From the NCBI GenBank assembly GCA_025351355.1, contig JANXWC010000069.1:1-64000 (forward strand): a stretch of DNA of 64,000 nt. Direction: 5' to 3'. Every line of letters begins with the position of its first letter. Position 1 is the stretch's first letter. Below are positions 28,591 to 39,267 of the stretch, piece after piece. Origin of the DNA: Hyphomicrobiaceae bacterium. GTDB taxonomy: Bacteria; Pseudomonadota; Alphaproteobacteria; Rhizobiales; Hyphomicrobiaceae. The notes under the pieces were generated by a model. The model was not told the origin of the DNA. It worked only from the letters and a program-made list of their open reading frames with translations, and ran no database searches. The position numbers and the translations under genes are program-made.

Positions 28591-28622
28591 AACTCCCTAC
28601 GCTGGGTTCAGCGTAGGGAGTT
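28591..28622. terminator. Perfect 14-bp stem-loop between convergent mdoH and acnA
   Basis: AACTCCCTACGCTG at 28591-28604 pairs perfectly with 28609-28622 around a GGTT loop. It lies 20 nt past the mdoH stop and 14 nt from the acnA stop. No T-tract follows on either side, so it could be a shared, possibly factor-assisted transcription end or an mRNA 3' stabiliser. Confidence 0.65.
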
Positions 28623-28635
28623 GCAGCTGCCGCCC

Positions 28636-31356
<2,721 letters not shown>

Positions 31357-31595
31357 GACCGCTTATCTCCGTGAACGGATTTGGTAAAACGTGTTTGTGC
31401 AATCGACTGGCACAGGACTCTCTTCGGTCTGCATCGACACACGCGGCGAACCCTGGCAAATACCTGCATCGGCGCCTTATATGACGGCGTTCGGCAGTTC
31501 GCCAGCACCGAAGTATGCGACTTTAGGCAGGCGTGCCCAGCAAATTTGCGCGGCAATGGCTGTTTCTGCTGGATTTGTACGAAGGCATTCAATTC

Positions 31596-32228
31596 ATGTC
31601 GTCAGCGCTGCGCTTCGTCGTTAAGAACTTGAGCCAGGGTTATGGCGATCTGCTTTTGTTCTCGAATTTGAGTTTTACGGTCGGCTCCGGGGCGGCGATG
31701 GTCGTCACGGGAGATAATGGAACAGGCAAAAGTACGCTGCTCAGGACGCTGGCGGGTCTGTCGCCGCCGATGGCGGGAACGGTGCGGCTGGAGGGTGGCG
31801 CGGTTGACGCGAAAATCGCCGAGCAGTGCCATCTGGTGGGGCCGCTGAACGCCATCAAACTGGAATTGACGATCCGGGAAAACTTGTCTGCGTGGGCCGA
31901 TGTGCTGGGACCGGGAGAGGGCGCGAGCGTGGACGAGGCGTTGGAACAATTCGGTTTAGACCGCTTCGCCGACATGCGCGCCGAAGTGTTGTCGACGGGC
32001 TGGCGGCGGCGGCTGGCGCTGGCGCGGGTATTAGTGGCGGAGCGACCGCTGTGGCTGCTCGATGAGCCAACGGCGGCACTTGATGTGGCGTCGAGCCGGA
32101 TGGTGGCGGACATGATCCGCGATCATCTGGCGGTGGGTGGACTGGCCGTTATTGCCACGCACCTCGACCTCGGCATCGACGGTGTCCAGACGATGGAACT
32201 CCTGTCGCCGGCGGCGGTAGCCGGATAA
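31596..32228 (+). CDS. ccmA: Heme exporter ATP-binding protein CcmA
   Basis: ATPase of the CcmABCD complex of cytochrome c maturation, which releases heme-loaded CcmE. The start ATG 31596 gives MSSALRFVVKNLSQGYGDLL. The 210-aa protein has Walker A GDNGTGKST near residue 37, the degenerate CcmA signature LSTGWRRRLALARVL, Walker B LWLLDEPTAALD and the switch histidine in IATHLDLG. The gene sits divergent to acnA as expected, but ccmB, ccmC, ccmD and ccmG do not follow: secF ends 6 bp away on the other strand. Confidence 0.9.
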   Translation: MSSALRFVVKNLSQGYGDLLLFSNLSFTVGSGAAMVVTGDNGTGKSTLLRTLAGLSPPMAGTVRLEGGAVDAKIAEQCHLVGPLNAIKLELTIRENLSAWADVLGPGEGASVDEALEQFGLDRFADMRAEVLSTGWRRRLALARVLVAERPLWLLDEPTAALDVASSRMVADMIRDHLAVGGLAVIATHLDLGIDGVQTMELLSPAAVAG

Positions 32229-32233
32229 GCACG

Positions 32234-33178
32234 CTACGCTTTTACGGATTTAGCGGCGGCGTCCTGCTTGCCTTGCACGGTGTCGCGCGTGACGCCGAAG
32301 TAGAGTAGCAGCGGCGCGGCGACGAAGATCGACGAATAGGTGCCGATGACGATTCCGAACAGCATGGCGAACGAGAAGCCGTGGATGGCTTCGGTGCCGA
32401 ACAAGTAGAGAGCCAGCACCGCCACCGCGGTGACCGACGACGTCAACACGGTGCGCGACAAGGTCTCGTTGATCGATAGGTCGAGCAGTTGCTCGAAATC
32501 CATTTTCTTGTACTTGCGCATGTTCTCGCGGATGCGGTCGAAAACGACGACGGTATCGTTTATCGAATAGCCGGCGAGTGTGAGCAGCGCCGCGACCGTC
32601 GCGAGATCGAATTCGTACCACAGCAGCGAGAACATACCGGTGGTGATGAACACGTCATGCACCAGCGCGACGATGCCGGCGACGGCAAATTGCCACTCGA
32701 AGCGGAACCACACGTAGATGAGGATGCCGGTGAGGGCGGCTATGACGGAATAGATGCCGGTGCGCTTGAGTTCGGAAGATACGGTGGGACCGACGGTCTC
32801 AGTACGCCGGATGGCGACGCCGTCACCAAGCGCGGCTTTGACTTTCGCGGCGGCAACTGCCTGTGCTTTCTCATCTGCCTGCTGACCGATGCGGATCAAT
32901 GCTTCGTTGCCTTTGCCGATGGCCTGCACCTGCACATCGCCGAGGCCTAGTTTGTTCAGTTTGTCGCGCACGCCGGAGATCTCAAGGTTGCCACTCACGG
33001 CTTGCACCTCGATCAAGGTGCCGCCCTTGAAGTCGACGCCGTAGTTGAGCCCGCGTCCATACAGCATGCCCGCCGCGGCGATCGCCAACGCCCACGACAC
33101 GCCGATGAACACATAGCGCCACGAAATGATCTTCCATTTTGTGTTGTGCGGGAAAAAGTCGAAACCTTTGAATTTCAT
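32234..33178 (-). CDS. secF: Protein translocase subunit SecF
   Basis: Membrane partner of SecD that uses the proton gradient to pull exported proteins out of the SecYEG channel. The 314-aa protein starts MKFKGFDFFPHNTKWKIISW, has the SecF motif NYGVDFKGGTLIEVQ after helix 1, and a five-helix block with GYSINDTVVVFDRIRENMRK. LSINETLSRTVLTSSVTAVA follows. It is separated from secD by 198 bp holding a palindromic repeat, wider than usual for this pair. Confidence 0.95.
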   Translation of the reverse strand: MKFKGFDFFPHNTKWKIISWRYVFIGVSWALAIAAAGMLYGRGLNYGVDFKGGTLIEVQAVSGNLEISGVRDKLNKLGLGDVQVQAIGKGNEALIRIGQQADEKAQAVAAAKVKAALGDGVAIRRTETVGPTVSSELKRTGIYSVIAALTGILIYVWFRFEWQFAVAGIVALVHDVFITTGMFSLLWYEFDLATVAALLTLAGYSINDTVVVFDRIRENMRKYKKMDFEQLLDLSINETLSRTVLTSSVTAVAVLALYLFGTEAIHGFSFAMLFGIVIGTYSSIFVAAPLLLYFGVTRDTVQGKQDAAAKSVKA

Positions 33179-33211
33179 GGGGCGTGGACCTTGTCGGATG
33201 CGGAGTTTGGC

Positions 33212-33339
33212 AAAGGCCCCCTCATGCGGCCTTCGGCTACCTTCTCCCCAAGGGCAGAAGGCAGTGTGGCGGGCGATGGTGCCACGATTTCCTCTCCCCC
33301 TGGGGAGAGGATGCCCGAAGGGCAGGTGAGGGGGCCTTT
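33212..33339. repeat. Palindromic repeat element between secD and secF
   Basis: The ends AAAGGCCCCCTCA (33212-33224) and TGAGGGGGCCTTT (33327-33339) are perfect reverse complements. Two inner blocks form nested hairpins (GGCCTTCGGC; CCTTCTCCCCAAGGGCAGAAGG; CTCTCCCCCTGGGGAGAG). The 128-bp element belongs to the family also found inside birA. Repeats with a CTCTCCCC-GGGGAGAG core are widespread in Hyphomicrobiales. Confidence 0.88.
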
Positions 33340-33376
33340 GGGAGCCATGGTCATGCTGGATCGGACCGAATTTTAT

Positions 33377-34993
33377 TCACAAAGGTGCCGGCACCATCCG
33401 GCGGTCTTGGGCTTGTACCCACCATGACGCGAGCATGCGGGTAACGGTGAAGGCGGTAAACACGGTGGTGATGATGCCGAGCGTCAAGGTCACGGCGAAC
33501 CCTTTGACCGGGCCGGAGCCCAGCGCGAACATCAACAGGCCCGCGATAAAAGTGGTCAACTGGCTGTCGATGATGGTGGCGTAGGCGCGGGCGAAGCCGG
33601 CGTCGATGGCGGACAGGGGTGTCTTGCCGTTGCGCAGTTCCTCGCGGATGCGTTCGTAGATCAGCACGTTGGCGTCGACGGCCATGCCGATGGTCAACAC
33701 CACGCCGGCGATGCCAGGCAAGGTCATGGTGGAACCCAGCAGCGACATCAGCGCCAGCACGAGAACCACGTGCAGCGCCGCGCCGATCACTGCGAAGACG
33801 CCAAACAGGCCGTACGCAAAGATCATGAAGGCGGCGACGCCGATCAGCCCGATCATGCCGGCACGCTTGCCTTGCTCGATGGAGTCAGCGCCAAGGCTGG
33901 CACCGACGACGCGCTCCTCGACGATGGTCAGCTTGGCCGGCAACGAGCCGGATTGCAGGAGCGTCGACAGGCGATTGACTTCCTCGACGGTGAAGCTGCC
34001 GGATATTTCACCGGACCCACCGAGAATGGCCGAGCGAAACACGGGCGCCGAAATAACTTTGCCGTCGAGCACGATGGCGAAGCGACGGCCGATATTCTCA
34101 CTCGAAATCTTGCCGAAGATGCGAGCGCCCGTCGAGTTGAAGCTGAACTGAATGATCGGTTGGTTGGTCTGGCTATCGAAGCCCGGGTTGGCGCTCTTTA
34201 GCTGTTCGCCGGTGAGCACCGGGCGCGTCTCGATCAGTTCTTCCGCGGGGCCGCGGTCGGTGGCGGGCACCAGCATGTAGCCTGATGGTACGCGGGTCTG
34301 CTTGGCCTCTTCCGCGGTCATCGTCGGGTGCACGAGATGGAACGTCATCTTGGCGGCCTGCCGCAGCGTGTTGCGGATCGCCTCCAGCTCTTTCTCGGTC
34401 TCAACACCCGGCTGCTGCACCAGGATGCGGTCGCGACCCTGCCGCTGCACGGCGACTTCCTTGGTGCCGTCGGGATCGAGGCGCTTGCGGATGATCTCGA
34501 TGGCAGCGCCGATGGCCTGGGTGGCGCGCTCGTTGAGCGCTGGCTCCGTCGGTGTAATGGTGAGGAAGTCGGGGCCGGCCTGCTTGATGTCCAGATCGCG
34601 GCCGGTCGCACCGGTCAACGCGTTGCCGGCAGACTGAGCCATAGGTTGTAGTGCCTTCAGGCCCGCTTCAGTGTCCTCTGGTTTGGGAAACCGCACATTG
34701 ACGGCGCCATTCTGGATGCCCGGGGGTGTAAAGACGATCTTCGCCTCCCGTAGGCGCTTACGCACTTCGTCCTGGATGTTGCCAAGCCAATCCTTGCGCA
34801 GTTCGTCGAGGTCCATGGTGGTGAGCAAATGTGCACCGCCGCGCAGATCCAGCCCCAACCCGAATTTATGTTTGGCAATGACGGGCAGCGCGTCGAAGCG
34901 CTCCTTGCTGAGGAAATTCGGAATGCACAGCAGCAGTCCGAGCAGACAGACGGCCAGCGTGGCAATGGTTTTCCAGCGGGTGAATTGCAGCAT
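33377..34993 (-). CDS. secD: Protein translocase subunit SecD
   Basis: The 538-aa membrane protein has the SecD layout: helix 1 (TIATLAVCLLGLLLCI), the periplasmic P1 domain with LGLDLRGGAHLLTTMD near residue 45, a second periplasmic part with GRRFAIVLDGKVISAPVFRS, and five C-terminal helices containing GMAVDANVLIYERIREELRN. It follows yajC by 72 bp. Together with SecF and YajC it forms the ancillary complex of the Sec translocon. Confidence 0.96.
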   Translation of the reverse strand: MLQFTRWKTIATLAVCLLGLLLCIPNFLSKERFDALPVIAKHKFGLGLDLRGGAHLLTTMDLDELRKDWLGNIQDEVRKRLREAKIVFTPPGIQNGAVNVRFPKPEDTEAGLKALQPMAQSAGNALTGATGRDLDIKQAGPDFLTITPTEPALNERATQAIGAAIEIIRKRLDPDGTKEVAVQRQGRDRILVQQPGVETEKELEAIRNTLRQAAKMTFHLVHPTMTAEEAKQTRVPSGYMLVPATDRGPAEELIETRPVLTGEQLKSANPGFDSQTNQPIIQFSFNSTGARIFGKISSENIGRRFAIVLDGKVISAPVFRSAILGGSGEISGSFTVEEVNRLSTLLQSGSLPAKLTIVEERVVGASLGADSIEQGKRAGMIGLIGVAAFMIFAYGLFGVFAVIGAALHVVLVLALMSLLGSTMTLPGIAGVVLTIGMAVDANVLIYERIREELRNGKTPLSAIDAGFARAYATIIDSQLTTFIAGLLMFALGSGPVKGFAVTLTLGIITTVFTAFTVTRMLASWWVQAQDRRMVPAPL

Positions 34994-35065
34994 TAGGAAC
35001 TCTGTAGCTGAGGGTCAGACCAGGCCCGACAAGGGGCCGGTTGTCGCGTAGATACCGGCGGTCGA

Positions 35066-35566
35066 CTATTTTTTTCCCAACAGCCGCTCAATGATGCCCT
35101 GACCCTGCTTTTTAATGGCCGGCGACTTCTCCGCGTCCGACACATCGACACAGTCGGCCTCCTGGATCGGACCATCGCCTTCAGCGCCGGTTTTCGCGTC
35201 CCGGGACGGCAAGTTGCTCGATTTAGGCCGGGTCGGAGCACTGACCGGCTCGCCTTTGGTGCGCACTTCCGAGACGCTGGCGCGCACCACCTGGATGACC
35301 GTACCCTTGGCGATCTCGACATCGATCAGCGGATCGTCGTCGCGCACGCGATTGACCTTACCTATGATTCCTCCGGCCAGCACAACGCCGTCACCGCGCC
35401 GGATCTTAGTCACCATCTCCTGATGCTGCTTGGCCTTCTGCTGCTGCGGGCGGATCAGCAAGAAGTAGAAGATCGGTAACATCAACAGCAGCGGCGCGAT
35501 GCCACCCAGCGCATCCTGCAAGCCGCCGCCGGCACTCTGGGCATAGGCTGGTGTAATAAAGAACAT
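35066..35566 (-). CDS. yajC: Preprotein translocase subunit YajC
   Basis: The 166-aa protein has a single membrane helix (GIAPLLLMLPIFYFLLI) followed by RPQQQKAKQHQEMVTKIRRG and DGVVLAGGIIGKVNRVRDDD, the YajC signature. A hydrophilic C-terminal extension (about residues 100-166, SAPTRPKSSNLPSRDAKTGA) makes it longer than the 110-aa E. coli protein, as is usual in alphaproteobacteria. It is the first gene of yajC-secD-secF. Confidence 0.94.
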   Translation of the reverse strand: MFFITPAYAQSAGGGLQDALGGIAPLLLMLPIFYFLLIRPQQQKAKQHQEMVTKIRRGDGVVLAGGIIGKVNRVRDDDPLIDVEIAKGTVIQVVRASVSEVRTKGEPVSAPTRPKSSNLPSRDAKTGAEGDGPIQEADCVDVSDAEKSPAIKKQGQGIIERLLGKK

Positions 35567-35817
35567 CGCGGCGTGGTCCTTGGGTCGATAGTGTTCGTGT
35601 TGAGATAGGCGCGGCTTGTGATAGGCGCGTCAGCTTCGGCGGCCAACGGGCGCAAAGCCGGGCCGACCGAAGAATGCGCTGAGACATAGGCAAAGGCCGC
35701 GCCCTCGGCAAGCACCGAATAGCATGCGTTCCACCCGGACCGGGCTCCGAAATGGGGCAAAAGCTCGCCGTGTGGGGCGATCGAAGCTGGAAAGCCCCGA
35801 GGCGAGCCCGGCAGGCG

Positions 35818-36798
35818 TCAATAAAACAGGCTGGAAACGCTTTCCTCGCGGGCCGTGCGGGCGATGCCCTCAGCGAGCAGCGGCGCAATCGAAAGCAGGC
35901 GGATATTGCCCGCCGCCTTAACCGGTTCGGTCGGTTGGATGCTGTCGGTGATCACCAACTGCTTGAGCCTGGAATTGGTGATCTTGCTGACCGCCCCGCC
36001 CGACAGTACGCCGTGTGTGATATACGCATAAACGTCGGCAGCACCCGTTTCCAATAGCGCATTCGCCGCATTCACCAGCGTGCCGCCGGAATCGACGATG
36101 TCGTCGATCAAAATGCAGCGCATGCCCGCAACATCGCCGATCACATTCATAACTTGGCTTTCGCCGGCCCGCTCGCGGCGCTTGTCGCATATCGCGATAG
36201 GGCAGCCGATGCGCTTGGCCAGGGCTCGCGCGCGCACGACACCGCCGACGTCGGGCGAGACCACCACAACTTTCGACGTTTCAAATCGTTCCTGAATATC
36301 GCGCGCGAAAGTCGGGGCGGCGAACAGATTATCGGTCGGAATATCGAAAAAGCCCTGGATCTGTCCGGCGTGCAGGTCCAGCGTCATGACGCGATCGATC
36401 CCCGCTCGTTCGATCATGTTGGCGACCAGCTTGGCTGAAATCGGCGTGCGCGGTCCAGAGCGACGGTCCTGCCGCGCATAGCCGAAATAGGGCATGACAG
36501 CCGTAATGCGCCGTGCCGACGAACGCTTTAGTGCGTCTGCCAGGATCAGCAATTCCATCAGATTGTCGTTCGCCGGCGCCGAGGTCGATTGGACGATGAA
36601 CACGTCCTTGCCGCGCACGTTCTCGTGGATCTCCACGAATACTTCCATGTCGGCAAAACGCTTGACCGTGCTGCGCGTCAGCGGATGCTTCAATTCAGCC
36701 GAGATGGCATCCGTCAATTGCCGATTGCTGTTGCCGGCGACAATCTGGATAGTCCTGCTGTCGCCCCCGCCATTGCTCGAATTGGAATCGAATGCCAT
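35818..36798 (-). CDS. prs: Ribose-phosphate pyrophosphokinase
   Basis: Makes PRPP from ribose 5-phosphate and ATP, for purine, pyrimidine, histidine, tryptophan and NAD synthesis. The start is the ATG at 36796-36798 with GGAGAAGCGCC before it; the frame is open 31 codons further. The 326-aa product shows [15 protein letters not shown], the ATP loop [40 protein letters not shown] and the PRPP loop [11 protein letters not shown]. The class I length is normal. Confidence 0.95.
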   Translation of the reverse strand: MAFDSNSSNGGGDSRTIQIVAGNSNRQLTDAISAELKHPLTRSTVKRFADMEVFVEIHENVRGKDVFIVQSTSAPANDNLMELLILADALKRSSARRITAVMPYFGYARQDRRSGPRTPISAKLVANMIERAGIDRVMTLDLHAGQIQGFFDIPTDNLFAAPTFARDIQERFETSKVVVVSPDVGGVVRARALAKRIGCPIAICDKRRERAGESQVMNVIGDVAGMRCILIDDIVDSGGTLVNAANALLETGAADVYAYITHGVLSGGAVSKITNSRLKQLVITDSIQPTEPVKAAGNIRLLSIAPLLAEGIARTAREESVSSLFY

Positions 36799-36943
36799 GG
36801 CGCTTCTCCATGCGGGTTTTGCAGAGACCGACCGTTGAATAGCAATCGGGCCCGGGCGTGTAAACGCTCCGAGCCCGGATATGTGAAGCAATTATGTCGA
36901 TATTCCCACAATCAACACCAGCGTGTTGCCAACCGAACTCTAA

Positions 36944-37996
36944 TCAGTTGGATGCAGTGTTGCGCGGCAACAACTTGAGGATGCCCTGGGCAGCGGCAGA
37001 AGCCGCCGCGTCCGCTGTTCGGCCCCAGTTCCCGTCGAGACTACCGGCGACGATTTCATTCTTCTGCGTTACCGTCCCCAGACGTTTGCCATCTGGATCT
37101 TTCACGTTCCAGTCAATCTGTACGGGTTGCTTGCCATCGGCAACCGCGCCCATCTTGACCACGCCTTCGACCCGATAGGGTGCGCCACCTTGGTTCGCCG
37201 AACCGACGCCATTTTTGGTCAGTTCGTTTTGCAGTGCGGCGGCCAGTGCGTTGTTGCCGTCGCCTGACGCGCCGGTGAGCGAGGGGATGACTGCGGCAAT
37301 CGGCCCGGAAGCAGCAGCTGCGGGCGCCGCCGCCGCCATGCGCGTCGTGGTTGTTGCCGGCGTCGCCGGAGCGGTCGGTGGTAATGCGCCCACCGCAACC
37401 GCTGAAGTCCCGCCCGCGCCAGCGCCGCCACTAGCCGGCGCTACCGCCGCGACCGGCACTGGAGCCTGCTGAGCCAACCAGGAGGCCAACGAACCGGCCG
37501 ATTTCTGTGCAATCGCCTGTGTGACCTGCGGCGTCACGCCAACCCATGGGTCGGTCGCCGCGGTGCCGGTGACGATCTCTTCGCCGGTAACGCGATTGAC
37601 GCGGCGCCCGCCGGGATCGGTAACGTCCCAGATGTAGGAAACTTTAACGGCAGCCTTGTCCTTGGCGGCAACGACATATCCGCGCAAAGCGTAATCGGCC
37701 TTGTCTTGGGCGCCAACGACGATGACATTCTTCTGGGCGATGGCCGCCGTGAAGTCCTGCGCCAATTGTTTGGAAATGCCGTCGGGCGCACCGATCACCG
37801 GCGCCACGCTGATCCGCGTCCTGGCCGGCGTTGGCGCCAGCTGCGCGATGGAAGTTTCAGGTTGGGTTGAGCCGGTAGTGCCGAGCATCGCACCCGATTC
37901 GCAACCCGCCAACACGATCGAAGATAATATCAGGGCAGCAAGCGCTGCGCCCCGGCGATTACTGTATTGAATCGCACCAGCAAATGTATTCGTCAC
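36944..37996 (-). CDS. Lipoprotein with duplicated domain
   Basis: The 350-aa product starts at a GTG and has a lipobox, SSIVLAGC, near residue 32, so it is probably lipid-anchored. Two copies of the same module are seen: residues about 100-190 (YALRGYVVAAKDKAAVKVSY, WDVTDPGGRRVNRVTGEEIV) and about 270-348 (YRVEGVVKMGAVADGKQPVQ, WNVKDPDGKRLGTVTQKNEI). They are joined by an Ala/Pro/Thr-rich linker (residues about 195-245). The gene lies between prs and pgeF, as in related genomes. Function unknown. Confidence 0.82.
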   Translation of the reverse strand: MTNTFAGAIQYSNRRGAALAALILSSIVLAGCESGAMLGTTGSTQPETSIAQLAPTPARTRISVAPVIGAPDGISKQLAQDFTAAIAQKNVIVVGAQDKADYALRGYVVAAKDKAAVKVSYIWDVTDPGGRRVNRVTGEEIVTGTAATDPWVGVTPQVTQAIAQKSAGSLASWLAQQAPVPVAAVAPASGGAGAGGTSAVAVGALPPTAPATPATTTTRMAAAAPAAAASGPIAAVIPSLTGASGDGNNALAAALQNELTKNGVGSANQGGAPYRVEGVVKMGAVADGKQPVQIDWNVKDPDGKRLGTVTQKNEIVAGSLDGNWGRTADAAASAAAQGILKLLPRNTASN

Positions 37997-38184
37997 GTCG
38001 AAGCCCCCGCATCCTTAGGACCTCCGGCTGCCGGCTTACTTACATTGCGGCGTTGATGTTTCCGGTACACACAGCGACTCATCTAGTCCTTCCGGGGATT
38101 GCCGTAAAGCGCATCAAACAGCAATTGCCACCAATAGGGCACATTTGCGACTATTTTGAGCGGCTAATGTGTGGAAAAGCAATC

Positions 38185-38952
38185 TCAAACGAGGGCGATC
38201 GCCGAAATATGCCTGCCGTAGTCGGCCTCCTGCCTGTGCGTCGTACGACGATAACTGAAGAATCGCTCTTCGTTCGAATACGTACAAACCGATGCGTTGT
38301 CGAGACAGCCCACCCGTGCCTCCCTTAGTCGGTTCATGACGAACCCGGCGAGTTCAAAATGCGGCTTGGCACGGGCCTCGGATGTCGCAAAAAAAGCAGT
38401 GTTACGGGCGTCGGCTGCCAAAAATGTGGCTTTGAACTCCGGCCCCACTTCATAAGCCGCTTGGCCGATGCATGGGCCGACTGAGGCGATGATGTCCGCC
38501 CGGCGGGCGCCGGCTTGTTCCATGCATAGCACAGTCGCCTCGATGATGCCGCCGAGCGCGCCCTTCCATCCCGCGTGCGCGGCAGCGACAATTCCTGCCC
38601 CGGGATCGGCGAACAGCACCGGCGCACAATCGGCGGCCAAGGCACCGAGTGCCAAGCCCCGCGTCCGCGTCACCAGCGCGTCGGCCTTGGGCTGATCGTC
38701 GGGCCCCCAGGGCTGCTCGACCAGCACGGCGCGGGCCGAATGGATCTGGTAGGATGTGAGTAAGATATCGGTGCCAAGGTGAGTGGCAACCCGCCGTCTG
38801 TTTTCCAGCACCGCCGCGCGAACATCATGCGAGCCCAAGCCGCAATTTAATGAGCCATAAAGCCCACTCGATACACCGCCGCTGCGCGTGAAGAACCCAT
38901 GCGAAATCCCCGGCGCGGCAGTAAGTATGTGCGAGTTAAGGGGTTCGAGCAT
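38185..38952 (-). CDS. pgeF: Peptidoglycan editing factor PgeF (YfiH/laccase-domain family)
   Basis: Cytoplasmic enzyme of the YfiH family, linked to purine nucleoside phosphorolysis/deamination and to removing wrong UDP-MurNAc-L-Ser. The 255-aa protein has the family motifs GFFTRSGGVSSGLYGSLNCG, the His in LTSYQIHSA, the Cys in AADCAPVLFADP and the His in VAAAHAGWKGALGGI, which form the zinc site. It ends NEERFFSYRRTTHRQEADYG, typical of the family. In related genomes lgt and a methyltransferase gene lie upstream; here nuoG begins instead, in the opposite direction. Confidence 0.92.
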   Translation of the reverse strand: MLEPLNSHILTAAPGISHGFFTRSGGVSSGLYGSLNCGLGSHDVRAAVLENRRRVATHLGTDILLTSYQIHSARAVLVEQPWGPDDQPKADALVTRTRGLALGALAADCAPVLFADPGAGIVAAAHAGWKGALGGIIEATVLCMEQAGARRADIIASVGPCIGQAAYEVGPEFKATFLAADARNTAFFATSEARAKPHFELAGFVMNRLREARVGCLDNASVCTYSNEERFFSYRRTTHRQEADYGRHISAIALV

Positions 38953-39267
38953 GGCGGACCTTCGGGCCGGTCGGGATCAATTCCAGTTACCGGGCATCTA
39001 GCAGACATCACCGCCCAGAGGTAGTTGCCAACCTGCCGCGCAAATCGCTGTCACTGGGGGCTGGCATCTGGGCCGCTGCCGCGCTAAAGACCGACGCTGG
39101 AGGAGCGAGTCCGGGACGGATGCAAGGCGGCATCCGACAAGTTCATTCTGGGACTCGTGGGCGGAGTTATGGCAGTCGGGACATCGGATCGGAGCCCTTC
39201 CGGTCCTACGGCCTCGGTGCGGTTCCCGCAATTGCGTGATCATGCGAGAGTTCAAGGCCAAGGCGAC

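Noticed and set aside
35567-35817. Possible small gene or RNA between yajC and prs
   Set aside because: A frame reading AAFAYVSAHSSVGPALRPLA looks protein-like but runs on into yajC in another frame, and no tRNA-like or stable fold was found.
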